A DNA stretch of 64,000 bases from Leptospiraceae bacterium (GCA_016711485.1 JADJSX010000029.1:1-64000), one strand, 5' to 3'. Numbered from the stretch's first letter, positions 41,924 through 51,131 are shown. Notes: generated by a model not told the origin, from the letters alone. Numbers and translations are program-made.

Positions 41924-42622
41924 TTATTGACCGTTTGTATTTCTTACGCAACGTACAAATAGTTTTGTTGTTTTGTTAATATTTTGTTCTTCTCCGATTT
42001 TGTCGAAAGAAAAGGATATTGCTCTGGCAGTTGATCCTGAAAAGTCTTTTTCGTTACTCCAAGAAGACCAAAAGAAATCGTCAGGTGTATTTGGAAACCA
42101 GTTAATCAAAACAACTTTTCCAAGTGCAGCGATGGAAGCTAATTCTGGATAACTTGGCACACGCCAATTTGTATATCCATTGGTAGCAAGAATATTTTCC
42201 GTTTGACAAGAGTCGAATGCTTCGGAAACCACAGGCAGTGAACTAGCCCTTAACGCCATTGGAAGAGATGACGCATTACAGTCATTACCCTGTAAATTGC
42301 AATAGGATAAATAAATTGCTCCATATCTGGCTTGGTCACCTGGAGTAGTGGGAGTGGCTGTTGCACTTCCGCCTTGGCAGTCATTATTACTTGCACGGAA
42401 AACTTGTCCTTGGACACATTTTTTCCACTCAAGTCCTGATTTAGTATCAGTAATTGTTCCATTTCTGTTATCAATGACTCCATAACTTAATAAAATTCCT
42501 TGAAGTATTTTATTTTTACTTTCTTCTGGAATTCCGTAAAGATTTTTATCTGGCTTGTCTTCGCAATTAATCAAATTAGCCAAAATGAGGATAAGTATTG
42601 TAAACCGTAATATATATTTCAT
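41924..42622 (-). CDS. Lcl-type (DUF1566) lipoprotein
   Basis: 232 aa. The leader ILILILANLINCEDK has lipid Cys20. After a short linker, an Lcl C-terminal/DUF1566 domain follows. It has DNRNGTITDTKSGLEWKKCV, AFDSCQTENILATNGYTNWR, VPSYPELASIAALGKVVLI, FFWSSWSNEKDFSGSTARAI and the closing KLFVRCVRN. The GLxWxxC and W(R)VPxxxEL motifs are diagnostic. Such domains occur in surface adhesin-like proteins; an Lcl of Legionella binds glycosaminoglycans. The domain Cys residues likely form disulphides. It is 9 bp downstream of the Omp85-type gene. Confidence 0.85.
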   Translation of the reverse strand: MKYILRFTILILILANLINCEDKPDKNLYGIPEESKNKILQGILLSYGVIDNRNGTITDTKSGLEWKKCVQGQVFRASNNDCQGGSATATPTTPGDQARYGAIYLSYCNLQGNDCNASSLPMALRASSLPVVSEAFDSCQTENILATNGYTNWRVPSYPELASIAALGKVVLINWFPNTPDDFFWSSWSNEKDFSGSTARAISFSFDKIGEEQNINKTTKLFVRCVRNTNGQ

Positions 42623-42631
42623 AAGTTCTCC

Positions 42632-44230
42632 TTAAAAAATGTGACCGAAATTGAAGTAGAAGTTTGAATCCGAGAAATCTGCTCTCGAATTTCTGGTTTC
42701 ACGAGATTTTGCCCATTCAGCGTAGATTACAGTAGACTGATTCCAAATAATTCTAAGACCTAGTCCATAAGAATATTTGTAACCTTCTCCCGCATTTGCT
42801 TTTACGTTAGAAAGTGTATCCCATACTCTTCCTAAATCAAATAAAGGAGCAATATTAAAAGTGAATCCTGGGATTTCATAAAAACGATATCTGAGTTCTG
42901 TGTTTGCAAATCCCATATTTGTACCTACGAATCTATCTTGCATATACCCACGTAAAGTTGTTCTTCCGCCTAATCCAGAAAGACCTCCGTCCGTACTCCA
43001 CATATTTTTGTATTCAAAGAATGGTAAATTTCCGGAGTTATGAACAAATACAGCACGACCTGCAAACACTAACTTTTTAAATATTTTGGGGAATGGACTG
43101 TAAAAAACTCGAACAGAGCCAAGTGTACGATTGAATTCGTAATCAGAACCAACTACTTTTGCGGCACGTTCATGCGTTAGTTCTGCAAAGATACCTCTGC
43201 TTGGATCAGGCTCAAAATCTCGAGTGTCATACACTATACCAACTCGTAATAAGTTAACATAACCACCGTTTAAACCTACGATCTTTCCTCTTTCGGAATC
43301 TTCGGTAACTTTTGTTTTACCGTTGATTGTAGGTATATTACCAATATTTGCAAATTCAAACGGGGTATCGCGCCAATAGGAATCGTTTGCCTTCTGAATG
43401 GTTCCGTCATAGGTTCTAACTGTATTTTTTGAAAGTCTAGTTCCTACGACTAATCTCATTACTCCTCCAAAGAAAGAGTTTTCAGCACTTAAATTAATTT
43501 GTGGAGCTTCCAAATCATAACGATTGAATTTTTTATCTGTTACGTATTGATTTCGAATCCCAGGAATTGGATTTGCTGCAAGGAGTGCTGAGTTATTAAA
43601 ACCACTATTTAAATAAAGAGGTTCTCCTGAATTTGGGGGTCTTCTAAATTCCTGCGCTTCTTGTTGGTCAGGAAAACTTCCATTGGTAACATAAGGCTGA
43701 GAAAGGTCATTTCTAGGATGAAAACTCAATCCTTTCATGGAAGATTCACCTACTCCAAAAAATAAATTATTTGGATTTCTGTCGTAAATTAGATTTGCTC
43801 TTGCTCTCCATTTTGTATCAAAAATATAGGGAGCGTCCCAGTCCAGCCAATGATACTGTGCGTTTCGGGTAGTTGTTGATAAATTTAAAAAGAATCTATG
43901 GCGATACGGGGTGTATTCAAAAAATGGATCTGTTTTTTTTCCATTGTTAAACAAAAATACACGACCTCCAAAACCGGCTCCATTGTTTGGGTCACTAAAA
44001 GGACCACCCACTCCTGTCGGAAACCAACCCTCTTTTTTATTTGAAGCATCTGCTTCATTGAGTCTTTTTTTCTCACTTATTTCAAATGGAAGTCCTTTTA
44101 CTGGTGGTCTGGTATTCGCTGAAGTTTCTTCGTTCGGATTCGCTCCATTTTCTTGACCGAAAATTTGATTTGTGAATGTTATGAATATGAAAATGTAAAA
44201 AAAGATTTTTATTTTGTTCTTATCTTTCAT
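42632..44230 (-). CDS. Omp85/BamA-like outer-membrane barrel protein
   Basis: Start ATG 44230 behind AAAGGCG; the longer frame from 44278 has no ribosome site. The 532-aa product has a signal peptide (about 7-25) and no POTRA repeats. A beta-barrel of the surface-antigen (D15/Omp85) type follows. Evidence includes RVGIVYDTRDFEPDPSRGIF, the conserved GGLSGLGGRTTLRGYMQDRF (the (V/I)RGF-like motif as LRGY), NTELRYRFYEIPGFTFNIAP and YGLGLRIIWN, with a terminal phenylalanine (NFGHIF). It resembles patatin-free bacterial surface antigens found in leptospires. The cargo or pore function is unknown. An Rrf2 regulator diverges from it 170 bp upstream. Confidence 0.82.
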   Translation of the reverse strand: MKDKNKIKIFFYIFIFITFTNQIFGQENGANPNEETSANTRPPVKGLPFEISEKKRLNEADASNKKEGWFPTGVGGPFSDPNNGAGFGGRVFLFNNGKKTDPFFEYTPYRHRFFLNLSTTTRNAQYHWLDWDAPYIFDTKWRARANLIYDRNPNNLFFGVGESSMKGLSFHPRNDLSQPYVTNGSFPDQQEAQEFRRPPNSGEPLYLNSGFNNSALLAANPIPGIRNQYVTDKKFNRYDLEAPQINLSAENSFFGGVMRLVVGTRLSKNTVRTYDGTIQKANDSYWRDTPFEFANIGNIPTINGKTKVTEDSERGKIVGLNGGYVNLLRVGIVYDTRDFEPDPSRGIFAELTHERAAKVVGSDYEFNRTLGSVRVFYSPFPKIFKKLVFAGRAVFVHNSGNLPFFEYKNMWSTDGGLSGLGGRTTLRGYMQDRFVGTNMGFANTELRYRFYEIPGFTFNIAPLFDLGRVWDTLSNVKANAGEGYKYSYGLGLRIIWNQSTVIYAEWAKSRETRNSRADFSDSNFYFNFGHIF

Positions 44231-44399
44231 TTTACGCCTTTGTTCCTCTATAAATTTACCTCTTGTTGATGGTGGCATGAGAGATGATTTTTTGGAAGTC
44301 GAACAAAATAGTCAAACTTTTTTGTTGTATGTAAAGAAAAATCTTTACAAAATGTCTCAATTAATTAAATGTAATGAGGATTGTTACAATTGGAACGTT

Positions 44400-44816
44400 A
44401 TGACGAGTAGATTTACAGTTGCCATCCATATACTTTCTTTATTAGCTTTAAATAAAGGAGAGTCAAGGACTTCCGATGAATTAGCAATAAGCGTTAACAC
44501 CAATCCAGTAGTCATTCGCAAAATTTTAGGAATCTTAAGAAAAGCCGGTTTTATTCAAATTCAAATGGGACAAGGTGGCGGCGCTAGTCTTGCTTTGGAT
44601 TCTGAAAAAATTACTCTAAAGGATATCTATTTAGTTTTTGATGAGCGTTTATTTGCTCTTCATCCTAGCAAACCAAATGGAAAATGTATTTGCGGAAAAA
44701 ATATTCAACCCATTCTAATGGAAGTTTTTTCGGAGACGGAACGAATCCTAGTTAACGAACTTTCGAATAAAACCATCCAACAAATTAGCTCTGAAATTCT
44801 AAAAAGATCTAAATAA
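44400..44816 (+). CDS. Rrf2-family transcriptional regulator
   Basis: ATG 44400 (MTSRFTVAIHILSLLALNKG) is the family-typical start; the frame from 44214 would read through the divergent promoter. The 138-aa product has a winged helix (SDELAISVNTNPVVIRKILG, LRKAGFIQIQMGQGGGASLA, the Rrf2 wing) and ILKDIYLVFDERLF-like dimer helices. A pair of Cys sits in GKCICGKNIQ, where IscR/NsrR-type members carry three Cys that bind an Fe-S cluster. With only two Cys it more resembles YwnA/CymR types. Its TAA stop is the first three bases of repeat B3. It is divergent from the Omp85-like gene, which it may regulate. Confidence 0.85.
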   Translation: MTSRFTVAIHILSLLALNKGESRTSDELAISVNTNPVVIRKILGILRKAGFIQIQMGQGGGASLALDSEKITLKDIYLVFDERLFALHPSKPNGKCICGKNIQPILMEVFSETERILVNELSNKTIQQISSEILKRSK

Positions 44817-44980
44817 CTGACCTTATGCAAATAAGAAAAATTAGGAAAATTAAAGTTAAATTCAGAATATTAGAAAAAGCTAATGAATTAATGAATAAGC
44901 AGGTTTGGGCGGCAGCCCAAGTCGCCGACAGGCTCTCTATCTCTCACCTCAACGCGCTTGCGCGTAAGGTGAGTGAGTAA
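44814..44980 (+). repeat. Family B MITE-like element, copy B3
   Basis: The left end TAACTGACCTTATGC begins exactly on the Rrf2 stop codon, and the right end is GCGTAAGGTGAGTGAGT (about 44962-44978). The core is CAGAATATTAGAAAAAGC followed by TAATGAATTAATGAATAAGC. The right arm has AGGTTTGGGCGGCAGCCC and CTCTCACCTCAACGCGCTTG. Copy B4 at 60.1 kb shares all these blocks. It separates Rrf2 from the SelW-like gene. Confidence 0.85.
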
Positions 44981-45033
44981 GAAAGGTTTTAAAATACTTT
45001 TCGAGTTTTTTAGATTTTGAAGTATGGAAATGT

Positions 45034-45312
45034 ATGCGCACACCAAAAATAGAAATTGAATATTGTACCCAGTGTAATTGGTTGTTACGAGCTAGTTGGA
45101 TGGCACAAGAATTATTAACGACCTTTGTAAATGAAATAGGGGAGTTAAGTCTCGTCCCCGGAAAAGGTGGTATTCTAGAAATTCGGGTAGATGGGCAAAC
45201 GGTATTTAACCGTAAAGAAGTAGGTCGATTCCCTGAAATGAAGGAATTAAAACAACTGATTCGAGATCGCATCGCACCGGACAAAAATTTAGGACATAGC
45301 GATAAACAGTAA
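45034..45312 (+). CDS. SelW/Rdx-family thioredoxin-like protein (Cys form)
   Basis: 92 aa. The redox motif CTQC (Cys11, Cys14) follows the first strand KIEIEYCTQCNW. Then come the helix WMAQELLTTFVNEI, the strand GGILEIRVDGQTVFNRKEVG, and RFPEMKELKQLIRDRI. This matches the SelT/SelW/SelH-like family PF10262. In many animals the second position of the motif is selenocysteine; here it is Cys, so no selenium machinery is needed. Redox function is inferred. It is preceded by repeat B3, which may supply or insulate its promoter. It stands alone. Confidence 0.88.
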   Translation: MRTPKIEIEYCTQCNWLLRASWMAQELLTTFVNEIGELSLVPGKGGILEIRVDGQTVFNRKEVGRFPEMKELKQLIRDRIAPDKNLGHSDKQ

Positions 45313-45502
45313 TTGAATAGGTTTTTTCGATTGAAAAGCAAGGGAATGGCTCCTATTGAACTCTTTAAAATGCATTCGATTTTGTCCAAGAAACTCCTTC
45401 AATAAATTATTTATTGAATTTAATAGAGAACATATATCTTACTTGAAAATAATAGTCTAAATAAAACCCTAGAAGTATCGTTAATAGTATCAGAAGTATC
45501 GT

Positions 45503-46732
45503 ATGTTAGAATTTATAAAGAAATATTTCCATAAAGACAAAACGAAAATCGAGGCACTAGAAGCGGAAAATAAACTTCTAAAGACTGCGTTTTGGCATCT
45601 TCCACATATTTCTTTTGTGCGGGACAAAGAAGGAAAGTTCGTGTTAGTAAATCAGAATTTTGCCCGTAATTTTAAGGCATCCAAAATGGAAGATATAATT
45701 GGGAAAACTGATTTTGATTTTAACCCAAATAAGGAACAAGTCGAAAAAATCCAAAAACAAGACCGTGAAATTATAGCTTCGAAGGAAAAATTCCTTCCTC
45801 CAATCACAAAATACTTAGACAAAGAAGGAAAGGCGACCTATTTAGAGACTATTAAAACGCCAATTATTGAGGAGGACAATACATCTTCCAATATTCTTGG
45901 ATTCTCTATGAATGTGACAGAAAAAATGGAATTACAGAATCGCGCAGGCGAAGCGATGAATAAACTACTCGACGCAGTGACAGACGTAACTTCTAAAATT
46001 GAAGATATTTTGAAACAAGCAAATTCTGTGGTAAGTAGCACAAAAAAACAATCGGATAATTTGAGTTTTCTTACAGACATCGCTCACCAAATCATTGAGT
46101 CAAATGCTGAATCTATTCAGATGATGTCAGCCGTACTTTATATCGTAACCAATACAAGTGATATTGCTGATAAAGGTAGTCAGTATCTAGATTTAATGTT
46201 GCAATCCATGGAAAAAATTCAAGAGAATGCAAAACAAATGCAAAGTATAATCGAAATCATTGACACGATCGCAGACCAAACAAATTTACTTTCTCTAAAT
46301 GCAAGTATTGAATCGGCTCGCGCAGGAAGTGCAGGTCTTGGATTTACAGTTGTTGCGAGAGAAATATCTAAGTTAGCCGACAAATCAGCTGATAGTACAA
46401 AAGGAATTAATTCACTTGTTAAACAAACCAATTCCATAATTCAAAAAGGAAATGAAAATGTGACAGAAGGCGGGGAAACTTTTAAAAAAATCATCAGTGA
46501 AGTGGGTAATATTGATAAGCTGGTAAACTCAGTAGACGAAACTATGAAAGGACAAACAGAAATATACAACACCTTTCGTGAAAAAATAGAACAAATTAAT
46601 GATGAAGCGACACAAATTAATCAGATTACATCAGAACAAATGAATAATGTGAATTCTGTAATGGCATCAATCAATCAACTCAATCGAGATTTTATAAATT
46701 TACTTACAGTGCAAAATACCAATGGCAAATAA
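45503..46732 (+). CDS. Soluble PAS-domain chemoreceptor (MCP)
   Basis: 409 aa without membrane helices. A short coiled start precedes a PAS domain (about 25-140: FWHLPHISFVRDKEGKFVLV, FARNFKASKMEDIIGKTDFD, ETIKTPIIEEDNTSSNILGF). Then comes a coiled coil and an MCP signalling domain with the hairpin tip IADQTNLLSLNASIESARAG, then LGFTVVAREISKLADKSADS. The signalling arms are short, so it belongs to a compact cytoplasmic receptor class. It would pass a cytoplasmic (often redox or small-molecule) signal to CheA. No che genes are nearby. Confidence 0.88.
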   Translation: MLEFIKKYFHKDKTKIEALEAENKLLKTAFWHLPHISFVRDKEGKFVLVNQNFARNFKASKMEDIIGKTDFDFNPNKEQVEKIQKQDREIIASKEKFLPPITKYLDKEGKATYLETIKTPIIEEDNTSSNILGFSMNVTEKMELQNRAGEAMNKLLDAVTDVTSKIEDILKQANSVVSSTKKQSDNLSFLTDIAHQIIESNAESIQMMSAVLYIVTNTSDIADKGSQYLDLMLQSMEKIQENAKQMQSIIEIIDTIADQTNLLSLNASIESARAGSAGLGFTVVAREISKLADKSADSTKGINSLVKQTNSIIQKGNENVTEGGETFKKIISEVGNIDKLVNSVDETMKGQTEIYNTFREKIEQINDEATQINQITSEQMNNVNSVMASINQLNRDFINLLTVQNTNGK

Positions 46733-46780
46733 ATTACTTCAAGTTTCAAAAATCTAATTACCTATAGTTTTCCAAAATGT

Positions 46781-46939
46781 ATGGAAAGAAAACTTCAAAT
46801 AATCGGTTTACTCGGATTTATTGTTTCTGGAATTACCTTCATGGTATCCTCCATTAAAAATGGAGATTATTGGGCGTTGTCGGGTAGCATCCTATGGATA
46901 ATTTCCTGCATTGTTTGGATAATTCCATTATTGAAATAA
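46781..46939 (+). CDS. Small two-helix membrane protein, 52 aa
   Basis: A short frame (MERKLQIIGLLGFIVSGITF, then KNGDYWALSGSILWIISCIV, WIIPLLK) gives two hydrophobic helices joined by a polar turn. It is too short for standard ORF thresholds. There is no strong ribosome site (CAAAATGT upstream). The helix-turn-helix membrane pattern, the length and the placement in an otherwise empty 250 bp gap support a real gene. No family can be named. Confidence 0.5.
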   Translation: MERKLQIIGLLGFIVSGITFMVSSIKNGDYWALSGSILWIISCIVWIIPLLK

Positions 46940-46990
46940 AATAAAGGAATTATCCAAAGGTTACTACCAAGTAGCCGAAATGTCAAAAGC

Positions 46991-48796
46991 TCACTTTCTA
47001 TTGTACTTCATCTTCTGGATTTCATCAAATTCACTTCTCATTTGGTCTGCTTTGGCAGGAGTAGGATAGGAGACTTGTTGGTTTTTGTCGAATTCGAGTT
47101 TGTACATATAGTCAAATGTTTTTGCTTTAGCGGCAGAACTTTCTGGTTGTAATCCTAAGTCCCAGCGCAAAATACCTTTTGTCCGCTCGTATTGTTGGTA
47201 GAGTTCGTCTGTGCTTAGAGTATTATTTTTTAGATCTAGAGTGATTCTAACATTTTCCTTTTCATCTTCAGCGGGGATACGGTCTAATACGCGTAAGTCG
47301 GTATTTTTTTTGGAGAAGTTTTCTAGGATTACGCGGACTTTAAAACTGAGTTCCTTGTTACCTCCTAGAATTTTTTCTTTTTTTTCGTAGAGTTCGCGTC
47401 TTGCACGAATCTGTGTGTCTACTCCAAATCCCATTACAAAAGATTGTCCTTTGGCTACATTGGAAATTTCCCCATGACCTACGAACTTTTCATCCAAGTA
47501 AACACTGACTGGTCCTTCGAGTAAATTTTCAAACCCTTCGTTTTCGATTTCCGCTTCTCGGAATGCGTAAGACGTTAGGAGAGGAATGGCTACATTGTAA
47601 AATTTAGCGGGTAATTCAGATTTATCTACTTTCACAAGTTGTTGGTCTGTTTTACTTTGGAAACTGGCTTTTGATTTTAAACTAAAACTTACGCTCGGAG
47701 CAGAACTATTTTGTTTTGAGTCTTTTTTTAAAATATTTAAGTCTTCGTCTTTGGCAAGTAACTCTAAGTTTTGGTATTCGTTAGCCGCACTGTTCATTGC
47801 CCAACTTCCTTCTTGTGTTTCATTCCAACTTTGCGCGCCAATTTGTTTGTTGTAAGCGGCACTCATTTTTTTAGAGACACCTTGTGATGCGGACTTTAAA
47901 TCTTCTGGTCCAAGCGTATTTCCTAAGTTAGAAAGACTGATTCGGAAGGGAGAAAGTCCCGGAGCTAGCGCGCTTAACGCAGGTGTCGCATTCGAGAGAG
48001 TCAAATTCACATTATCCCAGTTTTCCCCTGTGACTTGTTGGATGCGCGCGTTAAATTCTACTCGAACCGTTTTGCTACCAAGTTTAGAATAAAAATTGTA
48101 ATTTGGAGTCCAACCGGCATTATTAACCAAATAATAGAGTTTTATTTCTGTTTTTCCATTTCCGATTTTATCCAAAAAAATACTTGCTTCCATACTTTTG
48201 AGAGATGTTTTAGCAAGTTGTTTTCTTTCTCTATTAAGTAAATCCTTATCCTTCTGCAATATTCGAATTTCTTCATTTAGTTTTAATTCTTCTAATGCAA
48301 GGTCTCGTTTTTGATCGAAGTTAAACAGTGTTAGCTGCTTCATCGTGTCTGCATTCAAAATTCCTTTACTCAATTCTACTTTCTCAGTAGCTGCAATAAA
48401 GTCTTCCTGTTTTGTTAGAAAACTTAATTTTAGTTTATTTACTTCAATTAGTTTATTTATACGGAGCATTTCGATATTTGTTTTTTCGATTTTATCGTCG
48501 AGGGCAGAAAGTTTTGGGTCAATCTCGAATTTTAATTCTGTGACTTTTAATTTGGCAGCTCTCACATCTGCTCCAACTGCTTCCGCATAGAGGCTATTCT
48601 GTATTACCTCCACTGGAAGTTTTGTAATAATCAGTTCGTGGGAACCTTCTTTTAAATCAGTTTCTATGACTCTTGTAATCAATGCTTGGTTGCGATACAG
48701 AATTACGTCTTGAATTTTGCCTTCTTTAATTAATGGTTCAGAAAAAATGCTCAAAGATAGGAATAGGCTTAGAATCAGTATAAATTTTTTGTACAT
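46991..48796 (-). CDS. MuiA/DUF4139-type exported protein
   Basis: 601 aa with a signal peptide (about 1-19). The N-terminal DUF4140 segment has KIQDVILYRNQALITRVIET and ELIITKLPVEVIQNSLYAEA. A coiled coil follows (about 80-190). The DUF4139 beta-rich domain has LYYLVNNAGWTPNYNFYSKL, NARIQQVTGENWDNVNLTLS and the late RVILENFSKKNTDLRVLDRI. This is the layout of proteins annotated as mucoidy-inhibitor MuiA-like. The low-complexity Ser/Lys stretch (about 300-380) is unusual. It probably acts in the cell envelope; its mechanism is unknown. It is divergent from lepB. Confidence 0.85.
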   Translation of the reverse strand: MYKKFILILSLFLSLSIFSEPLIKEGKIQDVILYRNQALITRVIETDLKEGSHELIITKLPVEVIQNSLYAEAVGADVRAAKLKVTELKFEIDPKLSALDDKIEKTNIEMLRINKLIEVNKLKLSFLTKQEDFIAATEKVELSKGILNADTMKQLTLFNFDQKRDLALEELKLNEEIRILQKDKDLLNRERKQLAKTSLKSMEASIFLDKIGNGKTEIKLYYLVNNAGWTPNYNFYSKLGSKTVRVEFNARIQQVTGENWDNVNLTLSNATPALSALAPGLSPFRISLSNLGNTLGPEDLKSASQGVSKKMSAAYNKQIGAQSWNETQEGSWAMNSAANEYQNLELLAKDEDLNILKKDSKQNSSAPSVSFSLKSKASFQSKTDQQLVKVDKSELPAKFYNVAIPLLTSYAFREAEIENEGFENLLEGPVSVYLDEKFVGHGEISNVAKGQSFVMGFGVDTQIRARRELYEKKEKILGGNKELSFKVRVILENFSKKNTDLRVLDRIPAEDEKENVRITLDLKNNTLSTDELYQQYERTKGILRWDLGLQPESSAAKAKTFDYMYKLEFDKNQQVSYPTPAKADQMRSEFDEIQKMKYNRK

Positions 48797-48959
48797 TGTA
48801 ATTTCCCCTCACTTAACAATGAAATTGGATTCGTCTCTGTCTATACATTTTTGGGTAGAAACTCTATGCAAACTGGATTTAAAAAAATAGACATAGAAAA
48901 AAAAAGAAATTCACAGAATAAGGGCATTATAATCTGATACTACCAATGGTAGTTTCCAT

Positions 48960-50063
48960 ATGAATCAAAAAAGCAAAGACTCCGAAAAACAAACCTCTCC
49001 TGAACCACAGTCCTTTTTGGCATCTCTTGGCTCCCTAGTCTTTATTATTGTATTAGTATTTGGGTTTAAATCCTCGATTTTGGATGCCAATAATATTCCA
49101 TCTGGATCCATGATTCCCACCTTAAAAATTGGCGATTTTCTATTTGTGAATAAAATGAGATATTCAGTAAGAATGCCTTTTACGGAAAAAGAAATAATTC
49201 GATTTGATGACCCGAAACGCGGTGATATTGTTACATTTGATCCTCCCAATCGAAATAAAATACGAGCCCTTTTAGCTGACTTAGGACTGAGTCCAGAATT
49301 AGCGGCCTACATTCGTCCTGCTATAGAAGAAAATTATATTGAGAGTAATACTTCTCCAAGATATTTCGGCCTAGGAAATATGTTTTCTAAAAGATTTGTA
49401 AAAAGAGTCGTAGGATTGCCCGGTGACACAATGAAACTTCGACAAAAACAACTCAAATCCACAAGAGGAGATATTGTTAGTTATACCTTTGTCGAATACA
49501 AGGAAAAAGGTGAAACCAGTTTTACTAATTACAATCCCGAAGTGCATCCAGCAGAAAAAGAACTTTCTGATTTAGACAATGTAAATGCTATCGGCAAATC
49601 ATTATTTACCGAAACGAAACGTGACTTCAAACATTTTGTTATTGAAGGATCTCATTCTGCAAGTTACGAATTTTATGAATACTGTTCTAAAAATAATGGA
49701 ACCTGCAAAATCCCAGAAGGATATTATATGGTAATGGGAGATAATCGAGATGATTCCAGTGATTCTCGGTTTTGGGGACTCGTCAAAAGAGAGGATATTC
49801 TTGGTAAGGCTCTGATTATTTATTTTTCTATCAATTGGAAAGACAATACTTGTATGTACAAGAGTAGTATGGAAAACATAGAGTCCGATCCATACCACGA
49901 AGAAAAATATGAAAATGAAGACCTTTTCAAAAACTGTCATCCTTCCGAAATAGATCGTTCTATGATGAATGAAAGTCTTGTTGGTTGGTTAGATAGAACT
50001 TTACGATATAGAATTTGGCGAATGGATATTCGTTGGAAGAGAATTGGTCGTATTTTAGAGTGA
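48960..50063 (+). CDS. lepB: Signal peptidase I
   Basis: 367 aa with one N-terminal membrane helix (about 22-38). The catalytic Ser50 is in NNIPSGSMIPTLKIGDFLFV. The catalytic Lys is in KRFVKRVVGLPGDTMKLR (about 142-150), and the closing box is YYMVMGDNRDDSSDSRFWG. All S26A motifs are present. It cleaves signal peptides on the outer face of the inner membrane. The region between the boxes is longer than in E. coli LepB cores (insert at about 95-135 and 165-245), as in other spirochaetes. Its stop overlaps the GTG of atpZ. Confidence 0.95.
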   Translation: MNQKSKDSEKQTSPEPQSFLASLGSLVFIIVLVFGFKSSILDANNIPSGSMIPTLKIGDFLFVNKMRYSVRMPFTEKEIIRFDDPKRGDIVTFDPPNRNKIRALLADLGLSPELAAYIRPAIEENYIESNTSPRYFGLGNMFSKRFVKRVVGLPGDTMKLRQKQLKSTRGDIVSYTFVEYKEKGETSFTNYNPEVHPAEKELSDLDNVNAIGKSLFTETKRDFKHFVIEGSHSASYEFYEYCSKNNGTCKIPEGYYMVMGDNRDDSSDSRFWGLVKREDILGKALIIYFSINWKDNTCMYKSSMENIESDPYHEEKYENEDLFKNCHPSEIDRSMMNESLVGWLDRTLRYRIWRMDIRWKRIGRILE

Positions 50064-50272
50064 ACCTCTGGGAACTTTCTAGCCTTGGAATGGAGTTTGC
50101 GTTTATATTCGTAGGCTCTGTTCTCTTAGGAAATTATTTAGATAATAAATTTGAATCATCTCCTTGGGGTTTACTAGCATTAGCCGTTATAGGTTTTTCT
50201 TTCTCCATTTATTATATAATACATCGAGCTAATAAATTAAATTCTGATAACGAGAATAATATCAAAAAATGA
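50060..50272 (+). CDS. AtpZ/AtpI-like membrane protein
   Basis: The start is GTG 50060, overlapping the lepB stop (GTGA); the longer frame from 50015 would read inside lepB. The 70-aa product has two hydrophobic helices (LGMEFAFIFVGSVLLGNYLD, LLALAVIGFSFSIYYIIHRA) separated by the family signature FESSPWGLL (compare the usual GTSPWFLL). AtpI/AtpZ proteins assist assembly of the ATP synthase rotor and may carry Mg2+ or Ca2+. Normally they sit at the head of the atp operon; here the gene is fused into the lepB transcription unit, with no atp genes nearby. Confidence 0.75.
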   Translation: MNLWELSSLGMEFAFIFVGSVLLGNYLDNKFESSPWGLLALAVIGFSFSIYYIIHRANKLNSDNENNIKK

Positions 50273-50724
50273 ACGATTCTAAATTGAGAGTAATCAAAAT
50301 TAATCAATCAAACGTTGAACTTGTATTTCCTTTGTTTGCAAAATACAGAAAGTTCTATGAAGTAGAGTCTCATCCAATAAACGAACAAGAATTTTTAAAA
50401 CGTAGAATCGAAAAGAATGAATCTAAAATATTCATCGTACAAAGTGGAGAGGAATCGATTGGTTTTACACAACTTTATCCTTCTTTTTCTTCTTTATCTT
50501 TAAAATCAGTTTGGATTTTAAATGATTTGTATGTCGAAGAACAATACCGAAAACAAGGTGTTGGTAAAATGTTATTAGATGCTGCAAAAAATTTTGCCAT
50601 TCAGACAAAAAGTAAGGGACTTACTTTGACCACAGGAATTGAAAATACGGTTGCACAAAGTCTGTATGAAAAATATGGTTTTATTCGGAACGATCATTTT
50701 TACGAATATTTTCTATTTTTCTAA
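50269..50724 (+). CDS. GNAT-family N-acetyltransferase
   Basis: A 151-aa GNAT fold. The opening strand is LRVIKINQSNVELVFPLFAK, and the central beta4-beta5 with the acetyl-CoA loop is WILNDLYVEEQYRKQGVGKM (R-x-x-G-x-G/A pattern, here RKQGVGKML). The late strand is GLTLTTGIENTVAQSLYEKY with the closing GFIRNDHFYEYFLFF. The substrate is unknown. It overlaps the atpZ-like gene by 4 nt (ATGA), so it is the third gene of the lepB operon, and it probably acts on small molecules or a protein N-terminus. Confidence 0.9.
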   Translation: MNDSKLRVIKINQSNVELVFPLFAKYRKFYEVESHPINEQEFLKRRIEKNESKIFIVQSGEESIGFTQLYPSFSSLSLKSVWILNDLYVEEQYRKQGVGKMLLDAAKNFAIQTKSKGLTLTTGIENTVAQSLYEKYGFIRNDHFYEYFLFF

Positions 50725-50741
50725 ATCTTTAAGGAGGCACT

Positions 50742-51131
50742 ATGAGTCTAGAGGACAACAAACAAATCGTACGCAATTATTTTGAACTCATCAATAAAAA
50801 AGAAAATCAAAAAGCATTCGAATTACTCAGTGAAGACTTGAACTGGTGGATTATCGGCAAAGCAAAAGTATCCGGTGTGAAAGATAAACGCCTCATCACT
50901 GTTGGATTTAAAATGATTCAACGTGCATTTGAGTCATTTCAATTTATACTTTATGAATTTACAGCAGAAGAAAACCGCGTAGCAGTCACTGCTGAGTCTA
51001 AGGGCAAACATTCCAGTGGTAAAGATTATAATAATCACTACCATTTTCTATTTACAATTGAAAATGGGAAAATTGCAAAGGTAAAAGAATACTTAGATAC
51101 GGAACATGCAATATGGATTGAAAATGGTTAA
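50742..51131 (+). CDS. SnoaL/NTF2-like protein
   Basis: 129 aa with the cone-shaped NTF2-like fold. Helical start EDNKQIVRNYFELINKKENQ, then LLSEDLNWWIIGKAKVSGVK, FKMIQRAFESFQFILYEFTA, and the strands RVAVTAESKGKHSSGKDYNN and YHFLFTIENGKIAKVKEYLD. This is the standard ketosteroid-isomerase/SnoaL-like order. It has an AAGGAGGCAC ribosome site. The active-site Asp/His pattern is not diagnostic of a reaction. It lies 17 bp after the GNAT gene and 9 bp before the TonB receptor gene, so it may be part of the same unit. Confidence 0.85.
   Translation: MSLEDNKQIVRNYFELINKKENQKAFELLSEDLNWWIIGKAKVSGVKDKRLITVGFKMIQRAFESFQFILYEFTAEENRVAVTAESKGKHSSGKDYNNHYHFLFTIENGKIAKVKEYLDTEHAIWIENG

Noticed and set aside
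44949..45389. Minus-strand 146-aa frame
   Set aside because: It is antisense to the SelW-like gene and repeat B3 and has no recognisable domain.
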